A stretch of 64,000 nucleotides of DNA, from positions 62,001 through 126,000 of the forward strand of contig NZ_LMAF01000002.1 in NCBI RefSeq assembly GCF_001542875.1, given 5' to 3'. This stretch comes from Erythrobacter sp. YT30 (GTDB lineage Bacteria > Pseudomonadota > Alphaproteobacteria > Sphingomonadales > Sphingomonadaceae). Shown here piece after piece: positions 14,824 to 25,051 of the stretch. Both the position numbers and the translations under genes were made by a program. How positions within the stretch are numbered: position 1 is the stretch's first letter; each line of letters begins with the position of its first letter. Below the pieces are notes generated by a model, which worked only from the letters and a program-made list of their open reading frames with translations, did no database searches and was not told where the DNA came from.

Positions 14824-17457
14824 TTAGAACTTAAAGCGGACGAGGCCGCCATAGGTGCGCGGTGCGTTCGGATAACCCGATACAGTGCCAGATTGTGCCA
14901 CACCGTCGAACACTGTCAGGATGTGCTCATCATCGGTAAGGTTACGCCCCCAGATGCCCACTTCCAGACCGTTGTTGAGTTTCAGCGTCATCGACGCGTT
15001 CACGAGGTTCACCTCACGCTGGAAGATCAACGTGTTGCCAAGCGCCGCATTGAAAGTCGGCAGGCCGTTGTTGATCTCGGTGTTGCTTTCGTGGTTGTAA
15101 TCGACGCGCGTCACCAGTTGGGTGCCGCTGTCCCACTCGTGCGTGTAAGTCGCCGACGTTGCAATCGCCCATGACGGGATGCCGCCCGGACGTTCACCGC
15201 TGAGATCACCCAAGACACTGTCGGGGAAGCTGTCAAACAGCGGATCAAGGTGCGTGAGGGCAAAGGTCAGCACGAGACCATCCGCTGGGTTGACGGTTGT
15301 ATCGAGCTCAAATCCTCTGACCGATTGTTGACCCGCATTGCGCAGTTCAAATCCGGTACCGGTGAACAAGAAGCTCTGAAAACCGTCAATCGTCTGATCA
15401 AACACGGCGAGGTTGAAGCCCCAGCCCGGCCACTGGCCTTTCAGACCCACTTCGTAGACTTCTGCCTCTTCCGGACCCGCAAAGCGCGTACCTGAGCGCA
15501 GGTTGGGTACGGCAAGCCCGGCATTCAGGATGTTCGATGGCGGTGCCAAGATCGTCGAGAGACCAGGCCCGGGAACGAAGTCAGTAGCCGCCGGACGCGA
15601 ATCTCGCGAAAGGTTGATTGAGCTTGCCTTAAAGCCAGTTGCGTAGCTCGCGTAGATGTTGAGCTCATTCGACACCTGATACGCTGCACGCAGCAGATAG
15701 GTGAACTCATCGTCATTCGTTTCACCGTTCTCCACCGCGTTCGGGATTGTCAGGAACGGCGGCTGGAACTGGAACGGTGCAAGCGGCAGCAGCGCGTTCT
15801 GGGCAGGATCCTGAGCTGCAGCAGCGATACCAGCAAAGATCGGCGCTGTTGCAGGGTTCGACGAGAAGTCTGCAATGATTGCAGGCGTCACATCACCCGG
15901 AGCAATCGCCAGCGCCTGTGCAATACCGCCAACGATGAAGGCATCGACCAGATTGACATTCGCAAGCGGATCGAAACTCGTTTGGCTTAGAGCGAAGTCC
16001 TTGCTGTCATCGGTATAGTTGAAGCCAGCGGTCAGCACGAGGCCGTCGATGGGTTCAAAATCAAACGTACCGAAGACTGACCATGCTGTGTTGTCCATCG
16101 CGAAATTTTCGCTGGTCAAAAGCGGCGTCAGGAAGATGCTCTCCTGCGGAAGTCCAAGACCCGCTTCAACGCCGTTGAAGACGCTCGGCGCGCCGCTCAA
16201 AACGTCGACCGGGTTGCCGCCTGCGAGGATTTCGAAGAAATCGCGGATCTGGGTGCCGTTTTGAACGCCGCTTTCCTGCGTGATGGATTCATCGAAGTAG
16301 AACCCGCCAAGCAGGAAGTTGAACGGACCATCAAAGTCCGAAGTAATCCGCAGTTCCTGAGTGAAGGTTTCAACGTCCTGATCGCGCGTTTCGGTCGCGA
16401 TATCAGCGCTTGTGTAATCAATGTCTGAAAGGAAGAAGTTCTTCAGCTCGCGATACGACGTAATCGATGTGACCGAGATAGGACCGGTTTCCCAATCGAC
16501 CTGAACAGAACCACCGTAATTGTCGACTTCGTTCACTGGAACGACATTCAGGAAAGCATCGCGATCGAAGAAAGTATCTGGCGTTCCAATCTGGCCGCCG
16601 ACAGCCTGGATACCGGCAACGGTCGGGCCAGAAACAAGCGTGCCAACCTGGCAGCAAACCTCGTCGATGCGCGAATAATCGCCGATGGCGCGGATACGCA
16701 GATCAGGGGTTGGCTCAATCAGCAATTGGCCGCGAGCAGACCAGCGATTACGATCGTTCTGCTCTTCATCAAGATTGACGATATCGGCAAAACCATCGCG
16801 GCGGTTGTAGCTGCCGTCGAGAGAGAATGCGATGTTATCGGTGATCGGGCCGGTAATGTCACCGCGCAGGATCAGAGCGTTGAAATTACCGTAGCTTGCC
16901 TCAAGCGCGCCGCCGAATTCGAACTGCGGCTCGCGAGTGACGACGGAGATAACGCCAGCAGAAGCGTTCTTGCCGAACAGCGTTGATTGTGGGCCGTTCA
17001 GGACCTCAATACGCTGAACATTGGGAAGGTCGGAAAGGGCGCCAGCAGACCGAGAACGGAACACGCCGTCAACGAACACGCCTACAGATGGCTCAACGCC
17101 GAAGTTGTTATCGCCGTTACCGAAACCGCGAATGATGAAAGTCGACGCCGACGATGTTTGCAGCTGGCTGACCCGCAGCGAGGGCGTGACAGTTTGCAAA
17201 TCGAGCACGTCGCGAATTTGCGCGTTTTCGAGCGTTTCATTGCTGGTCACGGAAACTGAAATCGGGGTTTCCTGAAGCGTCTGTTCGCGCTTGGACGCGG
17301 TGACGATGATCAGGTTGTCTGCATCAGGCGCCTCGAGCTCGGTGTCATCAGCATCTTGTGCGAATGCGACGCTAGGGGCTGTAAAAGCAAATGCGGCCGC
17401 GCCTGTCAGCAGCGCGTAGCGGTACGACCCGGCAGAGCCGGTGAAAATAGAACGCAT
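14824..17457 (-). CDS. TonB-dependent outer-membrane receptor
   Basis: This encodes an 877-residue receptor for active import across the outer membrane. A signal peptide (about residues 1-34, ending APSVAFAQ) is followed by the sphingomonad-style segment NLIIVTASKREQTLQETPIS. The plug domain follows to about 170, with GFGNGDNNFG and NVQRIEVLNGPQSTLFGKNA. The 22-strand barrel ends with GGLVRFKF, the aromatic C-terminal residue needed for barrel assembly. Start at 17457 is chosen for GAGGAGAGG upstream and the signal peptide. No transporter, esterase or regulator next to it indicates the ligand. Sphingomonads carry many such receptors for plant and aromatic compounds, siderophores or vitamins. 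Confidence 0.93.
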   Translation of the reverse strand: MRSIFTGSAGSYRYALLTGAAAFAFTAPSVAFAQDADDTELEAPDADNLIIVTASKREQTLQETPISVSVTSNETLENAQIRDVLDLQTVTPSLRVSQLQTSSASTFIIRGFGNGDNNFGVEPSVGVFVDGVFRSRSAGALSDLPNVQRIEVLNGPQSTLFGKNASAGVISVVTREPQFEFGGALEASYGNFNALILRGDITGPITDNIAFSLDGSYNRRDGFADIVNLDEEQNDRNRWSARGQLLIEPTPDLRIRAIGDYSRIDEVCCQVGTLVSGPTVAGIQAVGGQIGTPDTFFDRDAFLNVVPVNEVDNYGGSVQVDWETGPISVTSITSYRELKNFFLSDIDYTSADIATETRDQDVETFTQELRITSDFDGPFNFLLGGFYFDESITQESGVQNGTQIRDFFEILAGGNPVDVLSGAPSVFNGVEAGLGLPQESIFLTPLLTSENFAMDNTAWSVFGTFDFEPIDGLVLTAGFNYTDDSKDFALSQTSFDPLANVNLVDAFIVGGIAQALAIAPGDVTPAIIADFSSNPATAPIFAGIAAAAQDPAQNALLPLAPFQFQPPFLTIPNAVENGETNDDEFTYLLRAAYQVSNELNIYASYATGFKASSINLSRDSRPAATDFVPGPGLSTILAPPSNILNAGLAVPNLRSGTRFAGPEEAEVYEVGLKGQWPGWGFNLAVFDQTIDGFQSFLFTGTGFELRNAGQQSVRGFELDTTVNPADGLVLTFALTHLDPLFDSFPDSVLGDLSGERPGGIPSWAIATSATYTHEWDSGTQLVTRVDYNHESNTEINNGLPTFNAALGNTLIFQREVNLVNASMTLKLNNGLEVGIWGRNLTDDEHILTVFDGVAQSGTVSGYPNAPRTYGGLVRFKF

Positions 17458-17797
17458 GGGATATCCTCTCCTCATTAATCTACGCCAAGTGCATCCCCAG
17501 ATGCGCAAGTCCCGGCGCGATTGGCGAAAGTAATAGGCGGATGTTGTTAACGGAACAAGGACGAAACAGGCAGTTCTGCGAGGGGAGGCTGCCGATTGTG
17601 GCAAGTCTATCACACCTTTAGAGGTGGAAAGAAGCGCAAGTGTGGACTTTACGTTACGGCAAGTAACAGTATTGAGCGCGCTCTACTTCAATTCATCGCA
17701 GCGCTTGCGAGGGGGCGCTCGCTAGGCTAGGCGCGCCGCAGATATTGCGGTGCACCATAACTTGCCCGCCCCCCGTTCTTGCGAAAGCCCTTTGAAA
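17458..17797. other. Divergent promoter region, 340 bases without a gene
   Basis: This intergenic stretch separates the minus-strand receptor from plus-strand typA. A small palindrome CACCT-TTAG-AGGTG lies near 17610-17625. I see no clear -35/-10 pair and no Fur-box-like repeat, so the receptor gives no hint of iron control. Nothing else is recognisable. Confidence 0.5.
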
Positions 17798-19630
17798 ATG
17801 TCCAATTCGCTTCGAAATGTCGCGATCATCGCGCACGTTGACCACGGTAAGACCACTCTGGTCGACCAGCTCTTTCGCCAGTCGGGCACGTTCCGCGACA
17901 ACCAGCGCGTCGAAGAACGCGCGATGGATTCAGGTGATCTCGAAAAAGAGCGCGGCATCACCATCCTTGCCAAATGCACCAGCGTCGAATGGGAACATGA
18001 AGGCGAGACGACGCGGATCAACATCGTCGATACGCCCGGCCACGCCGATTTCGGCGCGGAGGTCGAACGTATCTTGAGCATGGTCGATGGCGTGATTCTG
18101 CTGGTCGACAGCGCAGAAGGCGCGATGCCGCAGACAAAGTTTGTGACCGGCAAAGCGCTTGCACTGGGTCTGAAACCGATCGTCGTCGTCAACAAGATTG
18201 ACCGCCCTGATGGCCGTCCGCAGGAAGTGCTGGACGAAGTGTTTGACCTGTTTGCTTCGCTCGATGCTAATGACGAACAGCTCGACTTCCCCTCGCTTTG
18301 GGCATCGGGCCGTGATGGCTATGCAAGCGATGATGAGACCGCACGCGAGGGCACGCTGGAGCCGCTGTTCAAGCTGATCTGCGATCACGTGCCACCGCCA
18401 GGCCTCGATACGAGCGGCAAGTTCAGCTTTCTGGCGACCCTGCTTGATCGCGACAATTTCATGGGCCGTGTACTCACAGGCCGCGTTCAATCCGGAACAA
18501 TCAACATCAACGATCCAATCCATGCGATTGATATGGATGGAAATGTTGTAGAAACGGGACGTGCGACCAAGCTCATGAGCTTTGACGGGTTGGAGCGTGT
18601 TCCGGTCGAAAGCGCGAAGGCTGGCGATATCATCGCGTTGGCAGGGCTTGAAAAGGCGACCGTTGCCAACACCATCTGCGATCCCAGCGTGACCGAACCC
18701 ATCGCTGCGCAGCCGATCGACCCACCAACGCTCGCGATGCGCTTTGCCGTCAATGATAGTCCGCTTGCCGGGCGCGAGGGTGATAAGGTCACCAGCCGTA
18801 TGATCCGTGACCGCCTTAATCGCGAAGCGGAAACCAATGTCGCCATTCGCATCACCGAGAGCGCGGACAAGGACTCGTTTGAAGTCGCTGGTCGCGGTGA
18901 ATTGCAACTTGGTGTTCTTATTGAGACCATGCGCCGCGAAGGATTTGAGCTCGGCATCAGCCGACCAAAAGTGCTATTGCGCGAAGAGAATGGCGAGAAG
19001 CTTGAACCCTATGAAACCGTAGTCATCGATGTGGATGATGAGCATTCGGGTACCGTCGTTGAAAAGATGCAGCGCCGCAAAGCTGACCTCACCGAAATGC
19101 GTCCTTCGGGCCAAGGCAAGACGCGCATCACTTTCTCAGCCCCATCGCGCGGGCTGATCGGATATCACGGAGAATTCCTTTCCGACACGCGCGGAACTGG
19201 GATCATGAACCGCCTGTTCGAGAAATACGGCCCTTACAAAGGCCCGATTGAAGGCCGCATCAACGGTGTCCTGATCTCCAACGGCGATGGCGAGGCAGTC
19301 GGTTATGCCCTCAACATGCTTGAGGATCGCGGCGAGCTCTTCATCGAGCCTCAGATGAAGGTCTATGAAGGCATGGTCATCGGCGAGAACGCCAAGCCAG
19401 AAGATCTCGAAGTCAATCCGATGAAGGCAAAGCAACTGTCGAACGTCCGCTCCACCGGCAAGGATGACGCTATTCGCCTCACCCCGCCACGCCGAATGAC
19501 ACTGGAGCAATCGATTGCCTACATCGACGATGATGAAATGGTCGAAGTGACGCCGCAATCGATCCGTCTTCGCAAGGCGCTGCTCTGCCCGCATGAGCGC
19601 AAGAAGGCGAAGCGCAAGAAGGAAGCGTAA
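17798..19630 (+). CDS. typA: Translational GTPase TypA/BipA
   Basis: TypA/BipA is an EF-G-like ribosome-binding GTPase needed for growth under stress and for 50S assembly. The 610-residue protein has G1 AHVDHGKT (residues 12-19), switch [11 protein letters not shown] and G4 NKID, then the EF-G-like beta-barrel and the BipA-specific C-terminal domain ([20 protein letters not shown], then ANPRKAK-like [15 protein letters not shown]). ATG at 17798 fits the conserved start [17 protein letters not shown]; an upstream ATG at 17750 adds 16 non-conserved residues. Length matches the family. Confidence 0.97.
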   Translation: MSNSLRNVAIIAHVDHGKTTLVDQLFRQSGTFRDNQRVEERAMDSGDLEKERGITILAKCTSVEWEHEGETTRINIVDTPGHADFGAEVERILSMVDGVILLVDSAEGAMPQTKFVTGKALALGLKPIVVVNKIDRPDGRPQEVLDEVFDLFASLDANDEQLDFPSLWASGRDGYASDDETAREGTLEPLFKLICDHVPPPGLDTSGKFSFLATLLDRDNFMGRVLTGRVQSGTININDPIHAIDMDGNVVETGRATKLMSFDGLERVPVESAKAGDIIALAGLEKATVANTICDPSVTEPIAAQPIDPPTLAMRFAVNDSPLAGREGDKVTSRMIRDRLNREAETNVAIRITESADKDSFEVAGRGELQLGVLIETMRREGFELGISRPKVLLREENGEKLEPYETVVIDVDDEHSGTVVEKMQRRKADLTEMRPSGQGKTRITFSAPSRGLIGYHGEFLSDTRGTGIMNRLFEKYGPYKGPIEGRINGVLISNGDGEAVGYALNMLEDRGELFIEPQMKVYEGMVIGENAKPEDLEVNPMKAKQLSNVRSTGKDDAIRLTPPRRMTLEQSIAYIDDDEMVEVTPQSIRLRKALLCPHERKKAKRKKEA

Positions 19631-19684
19631 CCGGGAACGGACTAGAGTGGCTTTAGCGGCTCTCGCCTGTTACGCGCTGCGCCG

Positions 19685-21163
19685 ATGCAAACTGCAACAC
19701 TGATTACGCTCGCGCTCTATTTCGTTCTCATGATCGGCATCGGGCTATTCGCCCGGCGCCAATCGACCGCAACATCCGAAGGTTACCTGTTGGCAGGGCG
19801 GAACCTTCCGCCAGCCGTGGCAGCGCTGAGCGCTGGCGCTTCGGACATGTCGGGCTGGCTACTGCTGGGTCTTCCCGGCGCGCTCTATGCCAGCGGACTG
19901 GTTGAGGCGTGGATCGGCATCGGCCTGTTCGTGGGTGCAGTAGTCAACTGGATCATCGTTGCGCCTCAGCTGCGCGAACAGACCGAGGCGCGCGGCAATG
20001 CGCTCACCATCCCAGAGTTTCTCGCCAATCGCTTCCCTGATAAAGCAGTAGCCTTGCGGGTCGTATCCGCGATCGTGATCGTCGCATTCTTAACCGTCTA
20101 CACTGCCGCCGGCCTAGTAGGTGGAGGCAAGCTGTTTGAGACAGCCTTTGCTGGCCTGCTCCCCAATGTTGCCATGAGCGATTACATGCTCGGCATCTGG
20201 ATCACGGCGGGCGTTGTGCTCGCTTATACCATGATCGGCGGGTTTCTCGCGGTCAGCCTTACCGATTTCGTGCAAGGGTGCATCATGGTAGTCGCGCTGG
20301 TGCTCATGCCGCTTGTCGTGATGTTTGGCACAGGCGGCGAAGCGGGCGGATCGATAGCCAATGTCGCTGCATCGCAACCTGGCTTTTTAAGCTTGACTGA
20401 AGGGCTGACATTGCTCGGCTTTGTAAGCGCAGTGACTTGGGGTCTCGGTTATTTCGGACAGCCGCATATCATTGTGCGCTTCATGGCGATCCGCAGCGTT
20501 GAGCAAGTGAAGACCGCGCGCAATATCGGCCTCACCTGGATGGGTGTCGCTTTGATCGGAGCGATCGGGATTGGAATTGCAGGACGCGCCTACGCTGAAC
20601 GCAATGGGATTCCAGTGGAAGATCCTGAAACGATTTTCATCATCCTTTCTGAATTGCTGTTTCATCCCCTCATCACAGGGTTTCTCCTTGCGGCATTGCT
20701 GGCCGCAATCATGAGCACGATCAGTTCGCAGTTGCTGGTCTCGTCCAGCTCCTTGACCGAGGATTTTTATCGCTTGTTCCTGCGCAAGGAGTGCGGGGAG
20801 AAAGAGGCTGTCAATGTTGGCCGGGTCTGCGTTGCCTTGGTCGCGCTGGCGGCGATTGCGATTGCAGCCGATCCAGACAGTCAAGTGCTTGGCCTCGTTT
20901 CCAACGCATGGGCCGGGTTTGGCGCGGCGTTCGGACCGCTGATTATCCTCTCACTTACGTGGGACAAAATGACAGGAGCGGGCGCGGTTGCCGGACTTGT
21001 AACAGGCGCCGCAGTGGTCGCCGCATGGATTGCGCTGGGGCTCAATTCCGACTTTATCGGCGGTCAGGGGCTTTATGAAATTGTCCCGGGCTTTATCGCT
21101 GCCTCGATAGCCATCGTGGTGGTCAGCAAAGCCACTGGAACCGAGCCTGCGACGCAGGGTTGA
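19685..21163 (+). CDS. putP: Sodium/proline symporter
   Basis: This encodes a 492-residue solute:sodium symporter (SSS family) with about 13 transmembrane helices. GYLLAGRNLPPAVAALSAGASDMSGWLLLGLPGA near the N-terminus carries the conserved PutP residues around the sodium and proline sites. WGLGYFGQPHIIVRFMAI is also typical. It is followed after 23 bases by the gamma-glutamyltransferase gene, so the two may share a transcript that supplies amino acids. It is only distantly positioned from the ast genes. Confidence 0.93.
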   Translation: MQTATLITLALYFVLMIGIGLFARRQSTATSEGYLLAGRNLPPAVAALSAGASDMSGWLLLGLPGALYASGLVEAWIGIGLFVGAVVNWIIVAPQLREQTEARGNALTIPEFLANRFPDKAVALRVVSAIVIVAFLTVYTAAGLVGGGKLFETAFAGLLPNVAMSDYMLGIWITAGVVLAYTMIGGFLAVSLTDFVQGCIMVVALVLMPLVVMFGTGGEAGGSIANVAASQPGFLSLTEGLTLLGFVSAVTWGLGYFGQPHIIVRFMAIRSVEQVKTARNIGLTWMGVALIGAIGIGIAGRAYAERNGIPVEDPETIFIILSELLFHPLITGFLLAALLAAIMSTISSQLLVSSSSLTEDFYRLFLRKECGEKEAVNVGRVCVALVALAAIAIAADPDSQVLGLVSNAWAGFGAAFGPLIILSLTWDKMTGAGAVAGLVTGAAVVAAWIALGLNSDFIGGQGLYEIVPGFIAASIAIVVVSKATGTEPATQG

Positions 21164-21186
21164 TAGCAGCAATACCGGAGAGAGAT

Positions 21187-23004
21187 ATGCGTCCCATCAA
21201 GATAGCCTTCACCGCACTCGCAAGTCTTGCCGTGGCAGCCCCTGCCCTCGCTGATGATCACGCAGAGACCGGGCCAGAGGCCCGCCCCATCGCTGAACAA
21301 ATCGGCGCAGGCGGCAGGCCCGTGGGCGCGCCATGGTCTCGCAGCCCGGTCAAAGCAAAAAATGGCATGGCTGCAACTGCACACCCGCTTGCCACGCAAA
21401 TCGCACTCAACATCCTGCAAACGGGCGGCAATGCGGTGGACGCCGCCATAGCTGCCAATGCAGCGCTTGGGCTGATGGAACCGACTGGCAATGGCATTGG
21501 CGGTGATTTGTTTGCGATCGTTTACGATCCCGACACTGGCGAGCTTTACGGACTTAACGGTTCGGGCCGTTCGCCTGCAGGACAGACGCTGGATCAATTG
21601 AAGGAAAAGCTGAACGGTGCGGACAGTCTGCCGCCAGTCGGCCCCCTCCCCGTCACCATTCCGGGCACTGTCGATGCATGGTTCACCATGCACGGCCGCT
21701 TTGGCTCGATGCCGATGGAGACAATCCTGACGCCGACCATTCGCTATGCCGAAGAAGGCCATCCGCTCGCCCCTGTCATTGCGATGTATTTTGGCCGGGG
21801 ACTTGCAGCTTATGAACGCCGTCTCGAAACCTATGATTTCGAATTCGAGAATGCCCGCACCACATACTTTGCCAATGGCGCACCTGAAGCGGGCGATATC
21901 TTCGTCAATCGCGATCTTGCCAACACATTGAAAATCATCGCCAATGAAGGGCGCGATGCGTTTTATGAAGGCGTGTTGGCGCGGACAATGGTCGATTACC
22001 TTCAACGCCAAGGAAGCGCTTTCAAAATGGAAGACTTCGCCAATCACAAGAGCGAATGGGTCGATGTTGCCTGCGCGTCGTATCGCAAAGGGTTTGAACT
22101 TTGCGAATTGCCGCCAAATGGGCAAGGATTCGCCGCGCTGCAAATGGTCAGCATCCTGAAGAATGTCGATCTCTCCCAATGGGAGCGCGGCAGCCCCGAA
22201 GTCATTCATTACATCACCGAGGCAAAACGCCTCGCCTATGCCGACGTCGCGCGGTTCTATGCCGATCCCGATTTCACCGACTTCCCGATGGAATTGCTGA
22301 GCGAGGAATATGGCAAAGAGCGTTTCGCGCTAATTGATCCTGCTAAGGCGACCCCGGTGTTTGCTGCTGGAGACCCTCTCCCCGAACCCAAGCTGGAAGG
22401 CCCCGGCGACACAACTTACCTGACCGTGGTCGATGGCAACGGCATGATGGTGAGCCTGATCCAGTCCAATTATCGCGGCATGGGCGGCGGCCTCGTGCCG
22501 GATGGGCTGGGCTTCATGTTTCAGGATCGCGGCGAACTCTTCAGCCTCGATCCCGATCACCCCAACGCATACGAGCCAGCCAAGCGTCCATTTCAGACGA
22601 TCATTCCGGCGTTCGTCAAAAAGGATGGCCAACCCTATATGACACTCGGCCTGATGGGCGGCGGGATGCAGCCACAAGGCCATGTGCAGGTCCTTATCAA
22701 CATCGCCGATTATGGGATGAACCTTCAGGAGGCGGGCGATGCAGCGCGCATCAATCACGATGGTGGGCGTCAGCCGACAGACGCTCTTTCCGGACCGATT
22801 GAGGATGATCTGGGCACCTTGAATGTCGAAGCGGGCATTCCAGCAGCCACGCGAGAGGCGCTGTCCGCCATGGGCCACAATGTCCGGCTCGTCACTAACG
22901 GCATTATGTTCGGTGGGTATCAGGCGATCGCGCGCGATCCGGAGACCGGCGTGCTGACAGGCGCAACAGAAATGCGCAAGGATGGGCAGGCGCAGGGGTA
23001 TTGA
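21187..23004 (+). CDS. ggt: Gamma-glutamyltransferase
   Basis: This encodes a 605-residue periplasmic Ntn-hydrolase that transfers or hydrolyses the gamma-glutamyl group of glutathione and related compounds. The signal peptide ends around LAVAAPALADD. The proenzyme should cut itself before Thr409 (GPGDTTYLTVVD), which becomes the nucleophile of the small subunit. The downstream motif SLIQSNYRGMGGGLV corresponds to the substrate loop with the conserved serine pair replaced by RGMGGG. The ATG at 21187 is preceded by CCGGAGAGAGAT. It likely works with PutP upstream in glutathione or amino-acid salvage. Confidence 0.94.
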   Translation: MRPIKIAFTALASLAVAAPALADDHAETGPEARPIAEQIGAGGRPVGAPWSRSPVKAKNGMAATAHPLATQIALNILQTGGNAVDAAIAANAALGLMEPTGNGIGGDLFAIVYDPDTGELYGLNGSGRSPAGQTLDQLKEKLNGADSLPPVGPLPVTIPGTVDAWFTMHGRFGSMPMETILTPTIRYAEEGHPLAPVIAMYFGRGLAAYERRLETYDFEFENARTTYFANGAPEAGDIFVNRDLANTLKIIANEGRDAFYEGVLARTMVDYLQRQGSAFKMEDFANHKSEWVDVACASYRKGFELCELPPNGQGFAALQMVSILKNVDLSQWERGSPEVIHYITEAKRLAYADVARFYADPDFTDFPMELLSEEYGKERFALIDPAKATPVFAAGDPLPEPKLEGPGDTTYLTVVDGNGMMVSLIQSNYRGMGGGLVPDGLGFMFQDRGELFSLDPDHPNAYEPAKRPFQTIIPAFVKKDGQPYMTLGLMGGGMQPQGHVQVLINIADYGMNLQEAGDAARINHDGGRQPTDALSGPIEDDLGTLNVEAGIPAATREALSAMGHNVRLVTNGIMFGGYQAIARDPETGVLTGATEMRKDGQAQGY

Positions 23005-23380
23005 TTGCGAGGAAGGGTTTCGCGCACGATGTGAGGCAGCGCTTTCCTACTTTGCCAGCGAGTGCCAATTATTGCGCGGCTCTTTCCAATCGTCCGACGC
23101 GCCTTTCTGGCTCGAATCGCACCGTGTGAATGTCTGCACAAACGCGCGATTTTATCCGCATGGCGCTCTTTTTAAGCCTCTATCACCTGTCCGTCACCCT
23201 CTCCAAGAATCGCTTACCCCTCTGAAAAGGTTTGATAATTGCACTCTGGTCCAGGGTGACAGGGTGTAACCTTTGTCACCCTAAAACTGTTTTCGGCTCC
23301 TGTAACCAGATCAATCCCACTCACGAACTCCAGATGCAACTGCCGGTCTGATGTCGGCCAATCGTATTTGGAGTTTAAGT
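23005..23380. other. 376-base intergenic region before the thioredoxin gene
   Basis: No gene is supported here. The region is pyrimidine-rich near 23160-23225 and holds a perfect inverted repeat at 23253-23282, listed separately. GGAG at about 23370 serves the thioredoxin start. A related TGTAACC element recurs near 23300. I see no tRNA or other structured RNA that I can name. Confidence 0.5.
23253..23282. repeat. 9-bp inverted repeat upstream of thioredoxin/CcdA pair
   Basis: Arms AGGGTGACA and TGTCACCCT are perfect over 9 bp with a 12-base loop. It lies about 100 bases before the thioredoxin start, a usual place for an operator. It is too far from ggt (about 250 bases) and lacks a T-tract, so it is unlikely to be the ggt terminator. 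Confidence 0.55.
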
Positions 23381-23782
23381 ATGTTTCGCCTTTTCGCTTT
23401 GATCGCTGCAACCGCTGCGCTGGTCGTCGGCGCAATGCAATTATCCGCGCAGGCCAGCACCAAAGGCTGGCAAAAATACGATGCTGCTGAATTCATGATG
23501 GCGCAGAAAAAAGGCAAAACCATCGTTGTCGATGTCTACGCCGATTGGTGCCCGACCTGCCGAGCACAAGCACCCATCCTCGAAGAACTTCGCACAGAAA
23601 AGCAGAGTTCTGACGTGCTGTTCGTCAAAGTGAATTTCGATGATGAAAAGGCATTTCTGCGCGAACACCGCATCCCGCGCCAATCCACCGTGCTTGTCTT
23701 TGATGGGATGACCGAAAAAGCCCGTTCCATTGCGCAGACCAATCGCACCAAATTACGCAGTGTGGTGCTGGGCGCGATCTAA
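23381..23782 (+). CDS. Exported thioredoxin-like protein
   Basis: This encodes a 133-residue protein with a signal peptide or N-terminal anchor (MFRLFALIAATAALVVGAMQ) and a thioredoxin fold. The active site is WCPTC, Cys57 and Cys60, in VVDVYADWCPTCRAQAPILE. The cis-Pro is in RIPRQSTVLVFDG. It should act as a periplasmic reductase. The gene 23 bases downstream encodes a CcdA-type membrane electron carrier, which would reduce it. ATG at 23381 is preceded by TTGGAGTTTAAGT. Confidence 0.9.
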   Translation: MFRLFALIAATAALVVGAMQLSAQASTKGWQKYDAAEFMMAQKKGKTIVVDVYADWCPTCRAQAPILEELRTEKQSSDVLFVKVNFDDEKAFLREHRIPRQSTVLVFDGMTEKARSIAQTNRTKLRSVVLGAI

Positions 23783-23805
23783 GCGCCCCCTGCTGAACGG
23801 CCGAA

Positions 23806-24525
23806 ATGTTTTCCAGCCACGCCCTGTCCTTCGTCGCGGGCCTTGTGACGATCCTTAATCCTTGCGTTCTGCCGCTCGTGCCGATCCTCGTCGCATCAGC
23901 GCTGGGAAAGAGCCGATTTGGTCCTCTCGCGCTCGCCGGAGGACTGGTGACAAGCTTTACGCTGTTCGGTTTCACCGTGATCGCCTTTGGTTATTCGCTG
24001 GGAATCAATGAACAGGTCGTCCGTCTGCTAGCGGGCGCGATGTTGGCGGCAGCGGGCATTGTTCTACTGTTGCCGCAAGCGCAGGCAGCCTTAAGCGCGG
24101 CAGCGGCGCCGATTGCAAATTTCGGCAATCGGCAGCTTGCCAATGTCAGCGGCGATGGCTGGCACGGCCAATTTGCAGTTGGCCTGCTGTTAGGCATTGT
24201 CTGGGCTCCATGCGTCGGTCCTACGTTAGGCGTAGCAATTGCAGCTGCAAGCACGGGCGAAAACCTCGCATCGAGCTTCATCATCTTCCTGATTTTCGGC
24301 CTCGGAGTTGCGACATCGATCCTCGCCTTCGCCTATGGTTCGCGTAAGGCGCTTGGCGAACGGCGCAAATCATTGGGAGTGCTCGCAAAATACGGAAAGC
24401 CGTTGTTCGGAACGACACTGTTGGTGGTGGGCGCGATGGTGATTTCAGGGTTCGACAAAGCGATCGAAATTGCGCTTCTCGATGTCCTGCCTGAAAGCGT
24501 GATCGGCTTTACGACAAGCTTCTGA
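23806..24525 (+). CDS. CcdA-type transmembrane thiol reductase
   Basis: This encodes a 239-residue membrane protein with six to seven helices, of the CcdA/DsbD-beta family. The redox cysteines are Cys20 (LNPCVLPLVP) and Cys136 (WAPCVGPT), both in the expected Pro-flanked motifs at the ends of helices 1 and 4. It passes electrons from cytoplasmic thioredoxin to a periplasmic partner, here most likely the thioredoxin-like protein encoded just before it. A separate full-length DsbD-type protein is encoded at 35971-38064, so this chromosome has at least two such systems. Confidence 0.9.
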   Translation: MFSSHALSFVAGLVTILNPCVLPLVPILVASALGKSRFGPLALAGGLVTSFTLFGFTVIAFGYSLGINEQVVRLLAGAMLAAAGIVLLLPQAQAALSAAAAPIANFGNRQLANVSGDGWHGQFAVGLLLGIVWAPCVGPTLGVAIAAASTGENLASSFIIFLIFGLGVATSILAFAYGSRKALGERRKSLGVLAKYGKPLFGTTLLVVGAMVISGFDKAIEIALLDVLPESVIGFTTSF

Positions 24526-24584
24526 CCCTTCCCTACTCTCGCCCGGTCCTGCATAAAGCGGGGGCATTGGCGGGAGGAAAGACA

Positions 24585-24986
24585 ATGAGTGAGCAGGACA
24601 AACCGCGCGTCACTGGCCTTGGCGGCGTATTCTACGTTGCAAAGGACACTGCGGCGACACGCGAATGGTATCGCGATATGCTGGGCATTGATGGGCCATA
24701 TGGCCCACAACTCGCCTGGTCAGAGGAGCCCAAGAAAAATCCCTATTCTTTGATCAGCCAATTTGCCGATGACCAATACATCAAGCCCGGCAAAGGCGGC
24801 TTTATGATCAATCTGCGAGTCCATGATCTGGATGGCTTTGTCGATCAATTGAAAAGCAAAGGCGTGGATGTTCTCGATACCGCGGATGAAGGGTACGCGA
24901 AGTTTGCCTGGATACTCGACCCCAATGACATCAAAATCGAGCTTTGGGAGCAGGTGATTGACGAGCTGCCCCCGGAGGAAAGCTGA
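24585..24986 (+). CDS. VOC (glyoxalase/bleomycin-resistance) family protein
   Basis: This encodes a 133-residue VOC-fold protein. The start TGLGGVFYVAKDTAATREWYRDMLGI and the end FAWILDPNDIKIELWEQV are typical of the two beta-alpha-beta-beta-beta modules. The last contains the usual metal-ligand Glu. ATG at 24585 follows GGGAGGAAAGAC. The substrate is unknown; family members include glyoxalase I, dioxygenases and resistance proteins. Confidence 0.88.
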   Translation: MSEQDKPRVTGLGGVFYVAKDTAATREWYRDMLGIDGPYGPQLAWSEEPKKNPYSLISQFADDQYIKPGKGGFMINLRVHDLDGFVDQLKSKGVDVLDTADEGYAKFAWILDPNDIKIELWEQVIDELPPEES

Positions 24987-25051
24987 GGCGGCAGTCGTGT
25001 GCATTCATGGTTAGCGAATTGTTAACGAGACCGAAGCGATAAATCTTGATC

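Noticed and set aside
17930..18907. 325-codon minus-strand frame
   Set aside because: Antisense to typA, one of the most conserved genes in the window.
21073..22209. 378-codon minus-strand frame
   Set aside because: Antisense to ggt, no domain, no ribosome site.
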